A DNA stretch of 64,000 nt from Chamaelirium japonicum. Lineage: Eukaryota; Streptophyta; Magnoliopsida; Liliales; Melanthiaceae. The stretch is from positions 68,441,744 to 68,505,743 of the forward strand of contig OX393550.1 in the NCBI GenBank assembly GCA_947650365.1, given 5' to 3'. The notes beneath the pieces were generated by a model. The model was not told where the DNA came from and ran no database searches. It saw only the letters and a list, made by a program, of their open reading frames with translations. Of the stretch, positions 24,099 to 35,493 are shown in pieces (position 1 is the first letter of the stretch; every line of letters starts with the position of its first letter). The translations under genes and the position numbers were made by a program.

Positions 24099-27000
24099 AT
24101 CTTGTCATTACGAGAGCTTTCCGAGTTCCGGCTGGATTGTTGATGCGGTCTCCCACGGGAGTACGTACCTTCGCTTCCCCTTCGCGCAAGTCTCCCATCA
24201 CCGTGCTTCGAGACAGGAGACCGGGCTGTCAGTGCTTCAGCTTTTGACGCACGAGCGAGTTTGCGAGGATAGTGTGACCGACGGCTCTTGTCGAGTGTTA
24301 AAACTTGGCGAGCGCATCCTTACTGACGAAGGGTCTTCCCGGCAAATTGTCCGGCCGAGCTTGGGGTTACCGTTTCACCATACTGGAGATGAGTCAGTTC
24401 CGGTCCCTGTTGTTGCTTTGAAGATATGTTCCCGCCGTACGCGATGGGGTGTGGGGATTCAATCGCGTGGAGATGTCACCTATCTGGGAGGTTTCCGGGA
24501 CTGGATGAAAGAGCTATCCAGCGCATTGGAGGCAGAGCCAGGGATGGAGCGTTTGGCGAGGTTTGTGGAGCCAGCTTGTTGGGAGTACAGTCGACCGGAC
24601 GGTATGTACCGGGCTCTGTGTGAGCAGTGGTGCCCCGAGACCAATACCTTTTTGACTGGAGCTGGTGAAATCGGGATCACCCTTCGTGATGTGCATGTCA
24701 TCTCTGGGTGTCCAGAAGTTCGAAGCTATTATCAGGAGGAGGTTCCTTCCCTGGAGGTTTTGACGGACCCAGATGAGTCTCCTAGCTTCTGCCTTTTGCT
24801 TTTTAAGGCGTATGCTATTATAGCGGCGCGCGAGCGGTCAGACCGGGTACTTCACTCGGATTGGGTGGACTTCTGGTTTCGAGGAGAGTATCGTCACGCT
24901 CCTCCTTCGAGTCACCCGATGTGGAGATATGCCTCGTCAAAGAGGCCGGCGCCTGGCACCTTCCGGCGACCGATTGAATCTCTGAAGAAAGAGTGGTGCT
25001 CCATGGCCGGGGCGCAGCGTCCCTGGGAAGTCTTGGGGCTTGAAGAGTGTAGTGATGACTAGCGTGCTGTTTACTGGTCAGCGGGGTTAGTACTCTTCCT
25101 CTGCCGCTTTGCTTTACCCTGGGAAGGGGATGTGGTACGCCCTGGGACCTTCCTTGCAGCTGCTCGGATGGTGACTGGAGAGTTCCTTAATCTGGCGCCG
25201 GCGATCCTCTGCTCGTTGTATGGCGGGCTTAGCGGCACTTATTGGAGTCTATCGAGTGCGGGTATGCAAGAGGGGAAGTAGGCAGAGCCAGTTCCTTTTG
25301 CCCCCTGCATTACCTCTATGGTTGGATTGGGCTCCACTTTCCGAAGGGGATCTTCACGGCGCGTGGACCTTCGACCTCGGTGCCCTTTCTTCCTTGTGTG
25401 GGAGGTGTAATGAACGCTTTTTATGCATGGGAGCGTCCGAAGCTTAGTGCCCGAGAGTGTTTACGGCGCATGGGCCCCTCTGACTTCGAATTTGTATCGG
25501 AAAATGCACTGGCGCCTTCTATGAAATCCCTGGTGTGCGATGGGGCGGAGATGTCCGATCCTTTGTACTGGAGCATGGTGAGTTGCAGGCCTGGGTATCT
25601 TGTTTGGCACCGTGGGGATGTAGTGGAGGTGGCCCGGTACTCTCCCCACCGGTTTGCTCGTCAGTAGGGTTTTCGGCAGGAGTTGCCTGGGACTCCTTTG
25701 CGCCTGCGGTTACGTTACACTCCGCAGGAGGCGTACCGCCTCTGGGGAGCACTTTACGATCGTTTTACTGGGTGTACTTTCTCACCGGGGATTAAGTCGG
25801 GCGGCAAGGATGCCGCAACTCCTGAGTATCGTCGCTGGGTCAACGGGTCAGTGCTTCCCCTCTTGGCTGGCCTTCCGCTAGACGTCCTTGCTAGCAGCGA
25901 GCGGGCTGACTTTCCTTTTGACTCTTTGGCGGGGTCAGAGGATCGTCGTCTTTGGTCCAAGGAGCGATGGTCAGAGAACTCTTGTGGCCGCCGAGAGAGT
26001 ACTTCCCAGGCTTCACTTTCTGTGCAAGAAGTTGAGATGGTTCCGTCCTCCAAGGTTCAGAGTCTTCCTGAGACTCAGGCTTCTTGGAGTGGGTGTGCTT
26101 CTCCCAAGAGGAGAAAGTTGGACCTCTTGTGTGAGGCAGCTTTGACTGGTGCTGGCGAGGCAGGGCCAGCTCGAGACAGAGAGCCAGGGCTTTTTGTCGA
26201 TGGGGTAATCCCTCCTTCTGGGGTATCTTCATCGGACACTGCAGGTATATCTTGTTTTTAGTTTCTCATGAATTTCTGTGCTTGTATTCTTACTTCGTTG
26301 GCTGAGTTGTCCAGCTCTTATTTTGGCAGGGTCTGCTGGACCGAACTGCAAGTCTGCCCCGAAGGGGGTTGGGCAGGAGTGCTCTCCTATCAGAGCAACG
26401 TTGATTGAAGGTGGCGGACTGGATGTTCCCTGGGATAACTTGGAGCTTTTGAGAGCGTGTGGAGCAGATTTTGCCGGCAGTGCTGTCAACCTGGATGATA
26501 TTGACGTGGAGCAGTTGGGCTTTGGGGAGGAAGATGAGATCTCCAGTGTAGGGAGAGAACAGACTCCTCCAGCTAGGTCCGGTACCCCGGCAGAGGCTAC
26601 TCCCGCAGTCGTTTTGTCGGAAGGTTTGCCTGTGCCTCCTCCTTCGGCTCCAGTGGTTCCGCTGACTGTTGTCACGGCGATGGTCCAGGAGGCGGTTCCT
26701 TCACTTGAGCCTTCAGGGCCGGAGCCCACCTTGCCCGTGCGCTCAGAGGCAGACAAGAGAAAGTACAGTTCGCGGGACCTTCTCTCTGTGCTTCTTTTGG
26801 AGAGCTGTCGAAAGTATATCCAGACGACGCTTGCACCCTTCCAGGAAGAGGGCTTTGCCGTTTTGAGCAGCTGGTGGGTCCTCGAGGGGCCTGAGTTTTG
26901 CAAGAGTCTGGCGGCCTTCCAGGTAGATGGCTCTTTGTTTGAGACACAGATGCGTATTCTCTTGGCGGATAGTGAAGCTCATTGCTTGAAACGGGCTTCG

Positions 27001-27303
27001 ATGGAAGATGACCTCCCCCTGATACTGGCAAAGGCCGAGGACGAGGAGCGTCGACTGGAGGCGCAGCATGCACTTGCCACTGCGAGCCTTGTTCGGGCGC
27101 GGAAGAAGCTAGAGGCTGCCCGCGCATCTTTCGAGAAAGCTGAGACGATCGAGGAGTCTTCTAGAGCAGACCTGGCGAAGCAGCGTATCGAGCTGGCGAC
27201 ACATCGGGAGCGGGTAGCTTCTCGGTCTTCAGAGTTGGAGCGCATGGAGGTTACTGACGGCGAGCTGCTCCAACGTCTCAAAGGATTTGATTTGCTTTAC
27301 TAG
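24099..27303 (+). mobile_element. Antisense gene-like unit in D: plant-mobile-domain-like region plus coiled coil
   Basis: This region is coded on the plus strand, opposite to D's gag-pol and convergent with it. The first part (about 24.1-25.7 kb) resembles the plant mobile domain (aminotransferase-like, PF10536 type): WCPETNTFLTGAGEIGITL, RDVHVISGCPEVRSYY, then DWVDFWFRGEY. A serine/proline-rich linker follows. The last part (about 26.9-27.3 kb) is a strongly charged heptad-like helix (RRLEAQHALATASLVRARKK, ERVASRSSELERMEV). Canonical splice signals (CAG/GTATAT near 26.24 kb and TTTTGGCAG near 26.33 kb) bound a short intron-like gap. Antisense extra reading frames between integrase and 3' LTR are known in Tat-lineage elements. 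The unit has a few breaks. Function is unknown; it may be a captured host gene. Confidence 0.65.
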
Positions 27304-27559
27304 CATGTCACATTTCCTTTTCTTTCTTGTCATTTCTGCTGAACAGACTTGTAGTTCTGCTTTTCTTTATCTGGTGATAACTTAATATCATGCATCTATT
27401 TTTTCTTTTTTGGACTTGTATTCTGGAATGGCAGAGCTTGGTTGTGTTTTTCTTTTGTTTGGACTGAACCTTTACAGGCTGCCTACGTACCCTACTGAAA
27501 GGGATCAAGTCACACGTAGTTCCTTTTTTTTTTTTTTTGCAAGGAATGTAGCCCTGCTT
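27304..27559. other. Spacer between convergent antisense unit and D pol
   Basis: This short T-rich region lies where the plus-strand antisense unit and minus-strand integrase both end, so it would hold both 3' ends. It includes a run of about 17 T near 27521-27538. I see no gene in it. Confidence 0.5.
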
Positions 27560-29755
27560 TTAGGCATAGTACCTTTTGAGGTACTTGCCATTGATGGGGC
27601 CGAGTGTAAGCCCTTCTGGCGTGGTGAGAAGATATGCGCCGTTGGAGTAGACCTCTTTAACAGCGTGCGGTCCATCCCATTTGGCGTCGAATTTCTTTCC
27701 TCCTCGATGTGAAAGGATGATGGGGCGTTTGACTGCAAGTACCAATTCTCCTTTTTGGAAGGATCGAGGGCGAATCCTTTTGTTGAAGGCTCGAGTCAGC
27801 CTGGTTTGGTAGCATTCCAGGCGTTGTTGGGCTTCGAGGCGCTTATCATCCAGGGCTTCCAATTCTGCTAGACGAAGTTGAGCGTTGTCGCCATTGACGA
27901 GGCCTTCCTGGACGGCTATCCTGAGTGACGGGATCTGGAGTTCAAGTGGGAGGACAGCTTCTACTCCGTATACCAGCGAGTATGGAGTCGCCTGTGTTGG
28001 CGTGCGAAAAGAGATGCGATATGCCCATAGCGCTTCACCCATGCGTTCATGCCAGTCTTTCTTCGACTTTGAGATGACTTTCTCCAAAAGTTTGCAGAGT
28101 GTTTTGTTGAAAGCTTCAGCTAGGCCATTGGCAGAGGCGTTGTACATGGTTGAACACTGTTGCTTGATATCGAACCTGGCGCAAAATTGGCTGACGGCGG
28201 CGTTCTTGAATTGCTTCCCGTTGTCCGTAACGATATAGCGAGGGATGCCGTACCGAAAGATGATGTCGTTCTGGATGAAGTTGATGACAGAGTGCCTGGT
28301 AACTTCTCACAATGGTACTGCCTCAGCCCATTTGGAGAAGTAATCTGTTGCCGCCAGGATGTAAAGATGCTGCTTGGACGACTTGGGTAGCGGACCGACA
28401 ATATCAAGTCCCCATCCATCAAAGGGCCATGATGCGATGGTTGGATGCAGAGGTTCGGGAGGCTGACGGATGTAGTCGCCATGCAGCTGGCAAGTGTGGC
28501 ATCTTTTTGCAAACTCGAGGGAGTCTTTGATCATAGTGGGCCAGTAGTACCCCATCCGCCTGATGCGGAAGTGCAGCTTTGGACCGGACTGATGTGAGCC
28601 ACAGATCCCGGCATGGACTTCTTCTAGTGCCATTTCCGCTTCTTCTTTTGCAAGACACCTCAGGAGCGCACCATCGTAGCTTCGACGGTACAACTCGTTG
28701 TTGAAGTGGAAGAATTTCAGAGACCGCCGGCGAATGTCGACCTTACGCTTTGGGTCTTCAGGAAGCTTTCCGTGGACAAGAAAGTCTATGAATGGCTGTC
28801 TCCAGTCTAGCTCGTCGGTCACGAAAACGTGTACTGTATTGACTTGGTCCGGGATTTTCATAGGGAGGTCCTCTTCGGTGATCACCATTCTCTTACAGAT
28901 AGGGATGATGAGTTGGCTTTTTTCTGGGAACGGAAGTGTAGCCGCCAAATTTGCAAGCGCATCAGCCTGCTGATTGAGGTTTCTGGGAACATGCTGGATT
29001 GAAGCATCTTTGAGTGTACCAAGGAGTTTCAGGGCTCGTAGGTGCAATGGCACGAGATCTTCTTTGTTGACCTCGTATGCCCCCAATATTTGCTGAATGA
29101 CGAGTTGAGAGTCGCCGAAAACTGTGAGCCCTTGAAGTTTCATATCATTGGCGAGTTCGAGGCCAATGATCAGAGCTTGATATTCCGCCCTGTTGTTGGA
29201 GCATGGCTCTGATAGTAGAAACGAGAAGGGAAGTACTTCGTCGTTTGGTGTGACGAAGATAACTCCCGCTCCTGCTACATCTTGCCTGGCCATACCGTCG
29301 AAGAACATTTTCCAAGAAGGGGCGATGTCGATGCAGAATACTTCTTCGTCTGGGAGATCTTCTGATAGTTCCCATTCTGCTGGAAGGGGGTATTCTGCTA
29401 GGAAGTCTGCGAGAGCTTGACCTTTGACCGCTTTACGAGGGACAAAGGTGATGTCAAACTCAAGGAGGAGCAAAGCCCACTTGGCCAGACATCCGGAGAG
29501 CACTGGTCTCGACATGATGTATTTGAGTGGGTCGGCTTTTGAGATGAGCCTGATGGCGTGAGCTAACATGTAGTGTCGCAGTTTTTTTGTAGCGAAGATG
29601 AGCGCCAGACAGACCTTCTCAATCGGGGAGTAGTGTAGCTCCGCGCCGATGAGAGTACGGCTCAAATAGTAGCATGCTGTTTCCTTGCCTAGCTCGTTGT
29701 CTTGAGCCAGGAGTGCCCCCAAGGACTGTTCCTGGGCGCTGATGTAAAGGACCAA
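27560..29755 (-). mobile_element. D pol: RNase H, second RNase H and integrase
   Basis: On the minus strand from right to left, RNase H (LGALLAQDNELGKETACYYL, YSPIEKVCLALIFATKKLRH) is followed by the archaeal-type RNase H (FFDGMARQDVAGAGVIF, NNRAEYQALIIGLELAND, GDSQLVIQQIL). The integrase zinc-binding region comes next (EEVHAGICGSHQSGPKLHFR, KRCHTCQLHGD). Then come the catalytic core (GLDIVGPLPKSSKQHLYI, ATDYFSKWAEA, NGLAEAFNKTLCKLLEKV) and a C-terminal KGELVLAVKRP segment typical of Ty3/gypsy integrases. The double RNase H places D in the Tat lineage. Confidence 0.92.
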
Positions 29756-29827
29756 TGGCTTTCCTTGGACTGGTGCTGTCAGAACCGGGGGCTTGAGTAA
29801 GTAATCCCTTATGTTTTGGAGGGCTTC

Positions 29828-31340
29828 CTAACAAGCTTCATCCCACTGGAATGCTGCTCCTTTCTTCATGAGGCGACTGAAGGGCCTGCATTTTCCAGCT
29901 AAGTTGGCGATGAACCTTCTGATATATGCTAGATGGCCCTGTAGACCTCGGAGGTCTCGCACGGTTTTCGGGATTGGCATATTGAGGATAGCATCTATTT
30001 TGGATTGATCTATCTCGATGCCTCGATGGCGTACGACAAAGCCGAGAAACTTTCCCGAGGAGACCCCAAATGCGCATTTAAGCGGGTTCATGCGGAGCTG
30101 GTACCTTCGAAGTCGCTTGAAGATTAGCTCGAGGTCTTGAAGATGTGTTGACTTTTGTCTTGATTTTACCACGAGGTCGTCGACGTAGCATTCTATATTC
30201 TGATGAAGGATATCGTCGAAAATTTTTTGCATGGCTCGTTGGTAAGTGGCTCCTGCATTTTTCAGGCCGAAAGGCATGACTTTGTAGCAGTAGATCCCTT
30301 TTGGCGTGCGGAATGCCGTAAGCTCTTCGTCTTTGGGCGCCATCCGGATCTGGTTGTAGCCCGAGGACCCATCCATGAAGGTTAGTGCTTCATGGCCTGT
30401 TGTCGCATCCACCATTAGTTCTGTGATTGGCAGTGGGAAGTCATCTTTGGGGCATGCATTGTTTAAGTCCCTGAAGTCCACGCATACTCTGATCTGGCCG
30501 TTCTTCTTCTTGACTGGGACCACGCTGGAGATCCACGTTGGATACTTAACTTCTCGGATAAAGCCGGCTTCAATGAGCTTGTTGACTTCGCCCTCTATTT
30601 GCGGTACCAGCTCCGGCCGGTAGCGTCTTTGTTCTTGCTTGACGGCGCTAGCTCCATGCCTGACGGCAAGCTGATGTACTGCAATCTTGGGGTCAAGTCC
30701 GGGCATTTCCTTGTAGGACCATGCGAAGACATCTCTGTATTCTTGGAGTAGCCTGATGTATGCAGCTTCCTCTTCGGGAGTTAGGAGTGCACTTATGAAT
30801 GTAGGCCGAGGATCCTCTTGCGTACCCAAGTTGATTTCCTTCAAATCGTCGACGGTAGATTGCCCCCCTTCTTCGAGGACCGGCGGGGCGTCGAGCAACT
30901 CGTCGTCCGAAGTAGAAGATGCGTCGATTGGAGAGTCGGAAATGGTGATATGATTAACAGAGACCATGATTATGTCGGTGATGTCGCCAGTTTCGTAGAA
31001 TGATAAGGGTGGGTGGGTGGGTATGATTTTTCTCACCTCAGTGGGTGGCTTTCCCAAACGGTCGAATACTGACCTTTGCTTTGCTTGTCTAATTGGCCCA
31101 AGTCTTTTGAATACTGATATGGGATTTTGACTTGCCTGGTTTTTGATGCTCTTCTTTTGCTTTTGAGGTATGGTCCGACGCCGAGCTCGATATCGCCTTC
31201 TTTTGGCGCCCTTTGTACCGGGATGAATATTGGTAGAGTGTGCATCGGAAGCTGACGATCCCTCTTCCGCTTCATTCACCAACTTCACCTCAATGTAGTT
31301 AGAGGTGAAGGTCTTCTCTCCTGTTATCTTGATGACCACC
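29828..31340 (-). mobile_element. D reverse transcriptase
   Basis: On the minus strand this shows the Ty3/gypsy RT signature: YPTWISSVVPVKKKNGQIRV, CVDFRDLNNACPKDDFPLP, FMDGSSGYNQIRMAP, FGLKNAGATYQRAMQ, CYVDDLVVKSRQ (catalytic YVDD) and FGVSSGKFLGFVVRHRGIE. An N-terminal extension is rich in acidic and serine residues. It lies between protease and RNase H as expected. Confidence 0.95.
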
Positions 31341-31366
31341 GGGGTTTGACGAGAGCCGATGCCTCG

Positions 31367-32330
31367 CTAATTTGGTGGTATCTGCTCGCCACCCTGGAGT
31401 AAATGGGCTTGAGTCTTAGTCATCCCGTGTGGTATTGGAGCTGGCAGGAGCGTACTCATATGTGCAGCACTGCCTTCGTCGTAACCAGCTTTGAACAGCA
31501 GCTTGGCAGTATTTTGCCCCCAGCTTCCTTTTGGCTTGAATGTGAGTTGGCTGGATTCGAAGGGATTGATGGGTTTTGGTGAACTTGAAGCTTGCCCCAG
31601 GCTGGGTAGTGACAGTGTCATCTCTTGCAGAGTGATGACATTAGCTTCCGATAGCGGCTGGACCATCCCTTTTGGCGGGGCAAAAGGTGGTGGTTCATCT
31701 TTGCGAAGCCACTGAGGTGTGAGGCGTAAGACTGTCGTAGCTTGGGCAGGTAATGGAGTGTGCTTCATGGATCTTGGCTTGGAGCTGATGCGCATTCTTC
31801 GTCTCGGCGCTAGCACTTCTTTGACTTCGTGTATCGCCTTAGATGGTGGTACCGAATTTGGAGTTGGCGGAGCTTCATCCTGCTCCATACTTTTAGCTTT
31901 CTGAGTTCGAGGAGTTTTAGCTGGAAGGACTTCTGCAACAAGGACCTTTGCTTGGTAAAATTTGGCATCGGCGAGGTGCGCTTCAGCCTCATTGAATGGC
32001 TTATCGTCTGCAACAATGCACTTTTCCAGACCTTCCTCGTAGTACTTGAGGCATTGGTGCCAGGTAGACACTACGACACCGTTTTCGTGCAGCCACGGTC
32101 TTCCCAGCAAAAGGTGATATGATGTTTGACAGTCAATGACGTGGAAAAGAACCATCGTGTCAAGCTGACTGATAGAGAGTTTTAGACGAATGATCCCTAT
32201 GGTGGACTGTCCTCCTTGGTTGAACCCTTGAATGACCAGCTGGCTTTGTGAGAGCTGGTCGGTGGTGATGCCGATCTGGCGCATTGTTTGGATAGGCATG
32301 ATGTTGACGGCGGAGCCGTAATCCAACAGG
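31367..32330 (-). mobile_element. D protease region
   Basis: On the minus strand a retropepsin-like active-site segment (DYGSAVNIMPIQTMRQIGIT) is followed by the usual downstream GRPWLHENGVVVSTWHQCLK segment seen in Tat-type proteases. A long linker toward RT follows. The retroviral-type protease matures the polyprotein. Confidence 0.8.
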
Positions 32331-32389
32331 ATTCGATTTACCGGCTTCTCGTTGATGTATCCCGAGACATAGACAGGTCGATTGTGCAG

Positions 32390-33060
32390 TCATGTTCCGA
32401 GCTGCAGATCTTCGTCTGAGAAAGTTATTGCTGCGTTACATGAGACAATAGTTTCGTCCTTCTCGGCGTTTTTCCTCGTTCTTTTGTAGCTGTCTGGGTC
32501 TGTCAAAGCCTCGGCCATTGCTATGCGAGCTTTCTCTGGGAGGTATAGTGCTTCTATGAGTGGCAAGTGTAGAATTGCCTCATCGTAAGCGGCAGTGCTT
32601 TCTTTGTCGGAATCATCCTCATCGTTGATGGTGTTGCTTTCTTTGGAATGCTTGATCCTATCTTCTTCTTCCGGCGCCACATGAATCTCAACCATGCAAC
32701 AGGAGGCTTCGTGCAGCTGATCAGCTGGGAGGAAGTAATCGGGGAAGAACTCTTGCAACGTTGCCGGTTCCGGGGGGTTTTGCAGGAGGAGATCATCAGG
32801 ATCTGCTGGCGGTACTTTGAATCCCCTCCTTCCTGGAGCTTTGCTTTTCTTTTTGTAAGTTCTTCGTTCCGGAAGCTTTCTTGTTACTCGATCGAACTTG
32901 CGACTTCTTGGCATCCATGGCCTTCGTCTGCGAGGCAACACGACCCATGCATCTTCATCAGTGGATTCTTCGTTACCAAGGTGAAGCTCTGGAGTGGGAG
33001 TGGTAGGTCCTTCATGGGTCGGGGAGACCTGCTCCTCTGGGGACATTGGTGGTTCGCCTT
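32390..33060 (-). mobile_element. D linker between gag and protease
   Basis: This minus-strand segment is acidic and proline-rich, with an RRRRPWMPRSRKF basic patch and a DEAILHLPLIEALYLPEKA stretch. I cannot name a domain. It sits between the gag and protease parts, as in other large Tat elements. Confidence 0.6.
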
Positions 33061-33416
33061 CTGACTCCCAACCGGTGGGCTTGATTTCTTCTATTGAGAC
33101 AGACGAAGGTTTGGAATAGAGGACGTAGTAGTCGAATTTACCTGAAGGCTGGCCTAACAGACCGTCCTCCGGGTCTCCTTGCTCGTACCTTGTCTGGAGA
33201 TTTGTGGGTTCTCCATGAGTCGGGGAGCCTTGCTCCTCTGGGGACCTTGGTGGTTCGCCTTCTGACTCCCAGCCGGTGGGCTCGATTTCTTCTATTGAGA
33301 CAGGCGAAGGTCTGGAGTAGAGGACGTAGTAGTCGAATTTACCTGAAGGCTAGCCTAACAGACCGACCTCCGGGTCTCCTTGCTCGTACCTTGTCTGGAG
33401 ATTTCGTTGGGACATA
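33015..33416. repeat. About 201-bp tandem duplication in D
   Basis: Two consecutive copies of about 201 bp carry the same landmarks. GGGTCTCCTTGCTCGTACC occurs at 33171 and again at 33372, and GGTTCGCCTTCTGACTCCC occurs in both copies. The copies are very similar, so the duplication is recent. It lies at the gag/linker boundary. Confidence 0.85.
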
Positions 33417-35421
33417 GCTTTGTTTGAGAGAGACGTCGATGTAGGCGACGGTTGCCCCCAGGGCAGTGACGTTTCTTTCTCAGCGAGCTTAGGAGCGTAC
33501 TGTTGTCGTCTTGAGATCTTCCGTTGTGGAGCTAACTTCGCAATTGGCCTTTGACGATTGATGCGCAACTTGGGCCTTCTCTGGTGGGTAGCAACGAGTA
33601 TTGGTTGAAACGAACCGAAGGTGATGGATGTCATGTTTGCCGTTGCAACGTCGCTGGAGTCGATCTCGATTTTTTCTTGCTTTGCGAGTGCCATGATCTT
33701 CTCTTTGAAGACGAAACACTTCTCAATAGGATGGCTGACCAGCCGGTGGTATTTGCAGAAGAGCGGATCGTTGACCCGATGCATATGTTCGGGCCTTTTT
33801 GAAGGAGGAAGCTCGATCATCTTTTCTTGTAGCAGTTGATCGAATATGGAGGAGACTTCCGAGTCTGGAAATGGATACTCTTTGGCCTCGAGTTCTTCTA
33901 GAGTCATCTTCGACTGTCTTTGGGGTGGAGGCGGTGGTATGGCAGCTCCCTTTTCTTGATCCGACTTACCGCTGATTTTGAGTGGCTTGGAGGCCGAGGC
34001 GATGTCGGCGACGTTAACTTGCTTTGATTTGGGTGCCGGCGGTTTGTCTTTCTTTTCCTCCTTCAGGAAGTCTTTGGTCTTCGAGTCCCCGCGATTTGTT
34101 AAGCTGAGCTCCATGTCATGGGCTCGAGTTGCAAGTTCTTCGAAAGACCGAGGCTTGATCCCCTTGAGGATGTAGAGTAAGCCCCAGTGCATGCCTTGGG
34201 TGCACATCTCGATAGCCGAGTCTTCCGACAAACGGTCTCGCGAATTCAGGGCGAGATTCCTCCATCAATCGATGTAGTCGATTACTGATTCGTCCTTCCT
34301 TTGCTTGACGGCAGTAAGCTCGATCATGCTAACGATGCACCGAGTGCTGTAGAAGTGGTTGAGGAATTCCCTCTCCATCTGATCCCAGCTGTCAATGGAT
34401 CCTGGAGGAAGATCAACATACCAGTCAAAAGCATTACCCTTGAGTGTGCGAACGAACTGCTTCACTATCTCATCGCCGTATGTGCCGGCGTTGTTGCAAG
34501 TTTCGACGAAGTGGGCAATGTGTTGCCTTGGGTTCCCCTTTCCGTCGAAGTGTTGAAACTTTGGTGGCTGGAACCCGGTAGGGAAGCGCAGCTGCTGGAT
34601 TCTTGCGGTATAAGGCTTTGAGTATGCCGCCGTGATCGGAGGTAGGCTGCCGCCGTGGGAACGCATCATGTCAGCCACCAGTGCTTGTATTTGCTGGGCA
34701 TTCATCGTTGCTGTCACTGAAGGTTGCGCGGCTATCGAGACCGGCACGGGAGCCGAGGAAAGTGCAGGAGTAATTGCTAGTGTTGCCGGGCCAACTTCTG
34801 CAAGAGCAGGAGTTGGAGACGGGGCTGGAGCAGCTACTGGAGAAGCAGGAGGTTGACCGAATGTTGCGACATCCCTGGCACTCAGCCTCTGAAGCAAGGT
34901 GTTGATGTGACGATCCTTTTCTTCCATTAGTCGGATGAACTGAGCCATGTGTTCACCCATTTGCATGACTTGGAGCTGGAGAGCGGACGGAGGATGATGT
35001 CGCAGGACGTCTCGATGTTGCACGCCCGCACCCTCGCCATCGTCGTCGGAGACGTAGTTACGTTGACTTGCTTCTGCTTGATGACGGATGTTTGCCCCCA
35101 GCAAGGGAGGTGCAAAGTCCGCTGGAGAACCCGAACGGGCTCGGGGTTGGGGCTGGTCCTCCCCAAATTTCTGGACAGATGTTCCAGGATTGAGGCTCGT
35201 TTCTTCATGCACCAAGGCCTCATTGGCGCCTTGGCGGGCATCTTCGACAGCAGTTTCTGGCGTGAAAAGTCCGCAAGAGTTTGAGTACGCCGAGTGTAGA
35301 CGCGTACTACCGGGGGAATGACATCCTCCGGATTTTCTGGATCACCGTGTTGGAGTAGTGGAGACTCGGCGATAGGTGAGAGGCTTGTTGGAGCAAACGT
35401 ATCGTCGTTCGTTCCGGCCAT
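33350..35421 (-). mobile_element. D gag
   Basis: On the minus strand gag begins with MAGTNDDTFAPTSLSPIAE, close to the primer site. A proline/alanine-rich region leads into the retrotransposon gag domain (FPTGFQPPKFQHFDGKGNPR, AFDWYVDLPPGSIDSWDQME, FLNHFYSTRCIVSMIEL). Further on a zinc-finger-like CKYHRLVSHPIEKCFVFKEK stretch is followed by a basic tail. Gag forms the virus-like particle. It is mostly readable with a few breaks. Confidence 0.88.
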
Positions 35422-35469
35422 GGCGAACTTGAAGCAACTCCTTCAAATGTATGGATGAAAGGAGAGGAG

Positions 35470-35493
35470 GTCCCCCTGGGCGTGCCAGAAATC
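35470..35493 (-). promoter_or_regulatory. D primer-binding site
   Basis: On the minus strand GATTTC then TGGCACGCCCAGGGGGACC follows the 5' LTR directly. TGG matches the complement of a tRNA CCA end. I cannot assign the tRNA from memory. Confidence 0.7.
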
